In this document: positions 61,565 through 64,000 of the stretch, piece by piece
Numbering within the stretch: the stretch's first letter is position 1
How the letters are laid out: every line of letters begins with the position of its first letter
Assembly (NCBI GenBank): GCA_021464415.1
Contig: CM038464.1
Location: 52,927,828 to 52,991,827, forward strand
Origin: Lonicera japonica
Taxonomy: Eukaryota > Streptophyta > Magnoliopsida > Dipsacales > Caprifoliaceae
DNA length: 64,000 nt
Direction: 5' to 3'
The notes under the pieces: generated by a model
What the model was told of the DNA's origin: nothing
What the model saw: the letters and a program-made list of their open reading frames with translations, nothing else
Database searches by the model: none
Made by a program: the position numbers and the translations under genes

Positions 61565-62292
61565 TATTTGCCCTCTATATATATATATATTGACATAAAA
61601 TATTAATATATATTTTTGACCATACGATTAATCGATGCATTAAAATTAAAATGAAGTACCACAACAATTATTCATTCATTAGTTTATTGTGAATATCAGT
61701 CAGAGTGTAGTGCGGGAGCTACTAAGAACAGATATTTTTTTTTTAAATATGTCTATATTCACCGATGAGTTTAAAAAAAATAAAAATTAGTAAGTAATAA
61801 TTTATGCTTTTGTCCACCTTACTTGAAAATTTTCCAACATTGCTCAATTTCTTATTATGAACAATGCAAAAAGCACTATATTCTTATACTTCTCATTTTA
61901 AATTGATGTATTTTACTATTCAAAATAACAACCTTTTTTGAACATATTAAAATATCAAAGGTGTATGTACGTAATTATAGTTAAAGCATATTCTTGCTGT
62001 CAAATTCTAGTTCTACCATTGTCAGAGTGGAGGTTCATGATAATCGTTAACGCACTGACGAGAGTCAACAAATCTAGACAATTAGAATAATGAATGAATA
62101 GTTGTTATGGTTCCCACTTGAAGTTAATAAATTTGAACTGTATTAACTATGTGCTGCTATGTATTAATTAAAATATTAAGTCAATAAGAAAATTTATGGT
62201 GTTCAAAATTCACCATTAGCATTGTTTAATCGCCACGTTAGAATGATATTGTTTTTTATTAATTAAATATGTCAACTTAAAATTGCTCTGTT
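61565..62292. other. DNA between the foldback element and UGT pseudogene B, origin unclear
   Basis: AT-rich sequence that is neither Copia nor UGT by eye. With 61118-61177 it makes up about 790 bp extra DNA in the gap of the split UGT. It may be another insertion or, less likely, the remains of an intron. Confidence 0.4.
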
Positions 62293-63115
62293 AAGTTCGG
62301 CGTATGTTTGAAGATATTGCCAGGGACGGAGGTGGAAACGTCTCTGCCATGTACCGAATCAGAGCCACCGTGATCGGCTGCGACACGGTGACCATAAGAA
62401 GCTGTGAAGAGTTCGAACCGGAATGGCTAAAATTAGTAGAAAATATTTATCAAAAACCGGTAATTCCAGTGGGTTTGCTACCCTCCACCATAGCTGACAA
62501 TGATTGTGATGAAAGATGGGCTGAAATTAAAGTCTGGCTTGACAAAAAAGTCAAAGGGTGAGCGGTGTATATAGCATTTAGTAGTGAGACTAAACCGAAT
62601 CAAACCTAACTCACTGAGTTAGCTCTTGGCTTAGAGAAATCTGAGTTACCATTCACTCGGGTTATAGCTCGATAATTGAGGCAGTGCAATTTGGGAAAGC
62701 GCTAATTGTCTTGCCGTTTTGGGGGGATCAAGAGATGATTGCTACGTTTTTGGAGGAGAAAAATATGGTGTATTTGATACCTAGAGATGAGTTAAATTTG
62801 GGAAAGCGCTAATTGTCTTGCCGTTTCTGGGGGATCAAGAGATGATTGCTACGTTTTTTGGAGGAGAAAAATATGGCGTATTCGATACTTAGAGATGAGT
62901 TAGACAGATCGTTTACGAGTGACTCGGTGACAGAGTCGGTGAGGTTGGTGATGCTGGAAGAACATGGGAGAGTGTATAGGGACAAGGTTAATGAGATGTA
63001 AGGTTAATGAAATATAGGGGGTATTCAGGCATAGAAATAAGCTAGACTATTATGTCAATAATTTGTTGAGTTATCTCGGAAGTAATAGAAGGGTCAAGAG
63101 TTGATGGCATAAAGT
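62293..63115 (+). pseudogene. UGT91-like glycosyltransferase pseudogene, C-terminal half (copy B)
   Basis: Opens VRRMFEDIARDGGGNVSAMY, then TIRSCEEFEPEWLKLVENIY, QKPVIPVGLLP and WAEIKVWLDKKVKG. Past stops it continues VYIAFSSETKPNQ and LTELALGLEKSELP, then jumps to HSGYSSIIEAVQFGKALIVL, PFWGDQEMIATFLEEKNM and IPRDEL. Finally comes DRSFTSDSVTESVRLVM with GRVYRDKVNEM. Most of the PSPG sugar-donor box between SELP and HSGYSS (roughly 60 residues) is deleted. A 107-bp segment is tandemly duplicated (62688-62902). The start overlaps the last residues of the N-terminal half at 50925, so the two halves once formed one gene. The 85-codon open frame at 62304-62561 is only a surviving fragment. Confidence 0.85.
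62688..62902 (+). repeat. 107-bp tandem duplication inside UGT pseudogene B
   Basis: Copies at 62688-62794 and 62795-62902 both run from aatttgggaaagcgctaatt to tagagatgagtta. Differences are few (for example ttttgggggg/tttctggggg and one extra t). Pseudogene A has a single copy of this segment, so the duplication came after the two pseudogenes separated. Confidence 0.9.
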
Positions 63116-64000
63116 TATATATGGGTCCTTTGCCCATTTGATAAAAGTATGATGTGTACGTGATGTAGTTATAGTAATGTGTAGTTGTGCTTTTATGTGT
63201 GAAGGTTGTCTTTCTTTAGAATGATCTGGCCAAAATAAGTCCTTAAAAAATTTATAGCAAAAATTTAATTGTATCATTGACCAATGATTAAGTTAAAAAT
63301 TATGTTGTTTTAGTGAAAATTTAATAAAGTCAAAGAAAATTATGAGTTCAATACAAAGGGGGTATTTATGTATATATATATATATTCATATGTATGTCAT
63401 ATATATGTGAATATACATATATATATACATTGCCGATGTGTTGATAAACCAATTTCCAGGAAGATGCCAATATATATGGGAGTAAAATTATTTTTATTTA
63501 AAATGAGTGTTTTGAAAAAGATTAAGGCAAGTCTAACAAATTGCGCGGTTGAAATGTTGAGTCACGACTCATTGGGTGCTGTCTTGAGCCGTTACGGCTG
63601 AAATTCAATCGCGGGCCAAGGGTTGAATGGGAGAATTTGGACGGGGACAAGAAAGAACGCATATTAAATGTTGAGAAATGAAAAGAAAAGGCAAAAGATA
63701 TGAATGAAATGTTTGGATACAAAGAGTAATGTGAATAGTACTTGAAGAATTGTACTGAGCAAGTTCAAGAACATTGACACTAGGACTCAACTTTAAGATC
63801 ATACGGTAGTGTTTGGTTACTAGTTAAGGCACACCTTTGTAGTCAAGATAATGGTTTCTAATCCTTTTTTTTCTTTTTCTTTTTTTGTTTCATCTAATAT
63901 GAAACTCCGATCCGAAATCTCCTAAATCTAAAAGGACACATTTTTTATCCATATTAGTCCGCTGCTTAATTTTTAATCCTATTTGAACTAGTATTTAAGT
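63116..64000. other. Right edge of the window, nothing recognised
   Basis: The first ~60-70 bp continue the homology with the 3' flank of pseudogene A. After that there is AT-rich DNA with a TA-rich tract at about 63368-63430 and a GC-richer block at 63540-63660 without family signal. Confidence 0.45.

Noticed and set aside
62304..62561. 85-codon open frame as a small gene
   Set aside because: It is a surviving piece of the UGT91-like pseudogene; homology extends beyond it on both sides across stops.

Overview
This is a stretch of plant nuclear DNA. It is strongly AT-rich, its genes have GT-AG introns, and it is packed with nested plant transposons. The families and the gene layout point to a eudicot; the sequence alone does not fix the species. 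There is no tRNA, rRNA, CRISPR array or organelle DNA that I can support.

Only two host genes are well preserved, both on the plus strand. (1) 2022-7503 encodes a Golgi-type exostosin-family (GT47) glycosyltransferase in ten exons. Its signal-anchor exon is followed by a tandem array of in-phase 48-51 bp micro-exons that build the stem. One extra base in exon 7 breaks the frame in this copy. (2) 18481-23649 encodes a complete nine-exon 1-deoxy-D-xylulose-5-phosphate synthase (DXS, 715 aa, type-2-like). DXS is the entry enzyme of the plastid MEP isoprenoid pathway. It has a TATA box, a transit peptide, all catalytic motifs and a polyadenylation signal.

A third host family is present only as wreckage: UGT91-type UDP-glycosyltransferase pseudogenes. 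One lies at 47.1-48.0 kb (C-terminal part only, carrying its own transposon). The other is split between 50.39-50.93 kb (N-terminal half) and 62.29-63.12 kb (C-terminal half), separated by about 11.4 kb of inserted DNA. Both C-terminal copies seem to share the same deletion of the sugar-donor box, so a dead gene appears to have been duplicated.

The rest is mobile DNA. 0-1.8 kb: a Tourist-like MITE with a Mutator-like element inside it. 8.6-10.3 kb: a Gypsy remnant. 11.5-13.0 kb: two hAT-type MITEs. 15.9-17.8 kb: two Helitrons in tandem. 24.2-25.5 kb: a decayed direct duplication. 26.1-29.9 kb: an internally deleted Copia element with two recognisable LTRs and a MITE inside its reverse transcriptase. 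31.2-32.7 kb: a hAT-type element. 34.4-35.4 kb: a LINE remnant on the minus strand. 35.9 kb and 57.5 kb: Helitron ends on the minus strand. 41.1-43.4 kb: a Gypsy gag remnant. 43.4-46.3 kb: several MITEs, one carrying a minisatellite. 48.9-49.8 kb: two Tourist-like MITEs. 50.9-61.1 kb: a minus-strand Copia element with both LTRs and primer-binding site, interrupted by at least three other insertions. 61.2-61.6 kb: a long foldback element. Several insertions keep readable target-site duplications, so their relative order can be reconstructed. The largest stretch with no recognisable content is about 36.5-41.1 kb.
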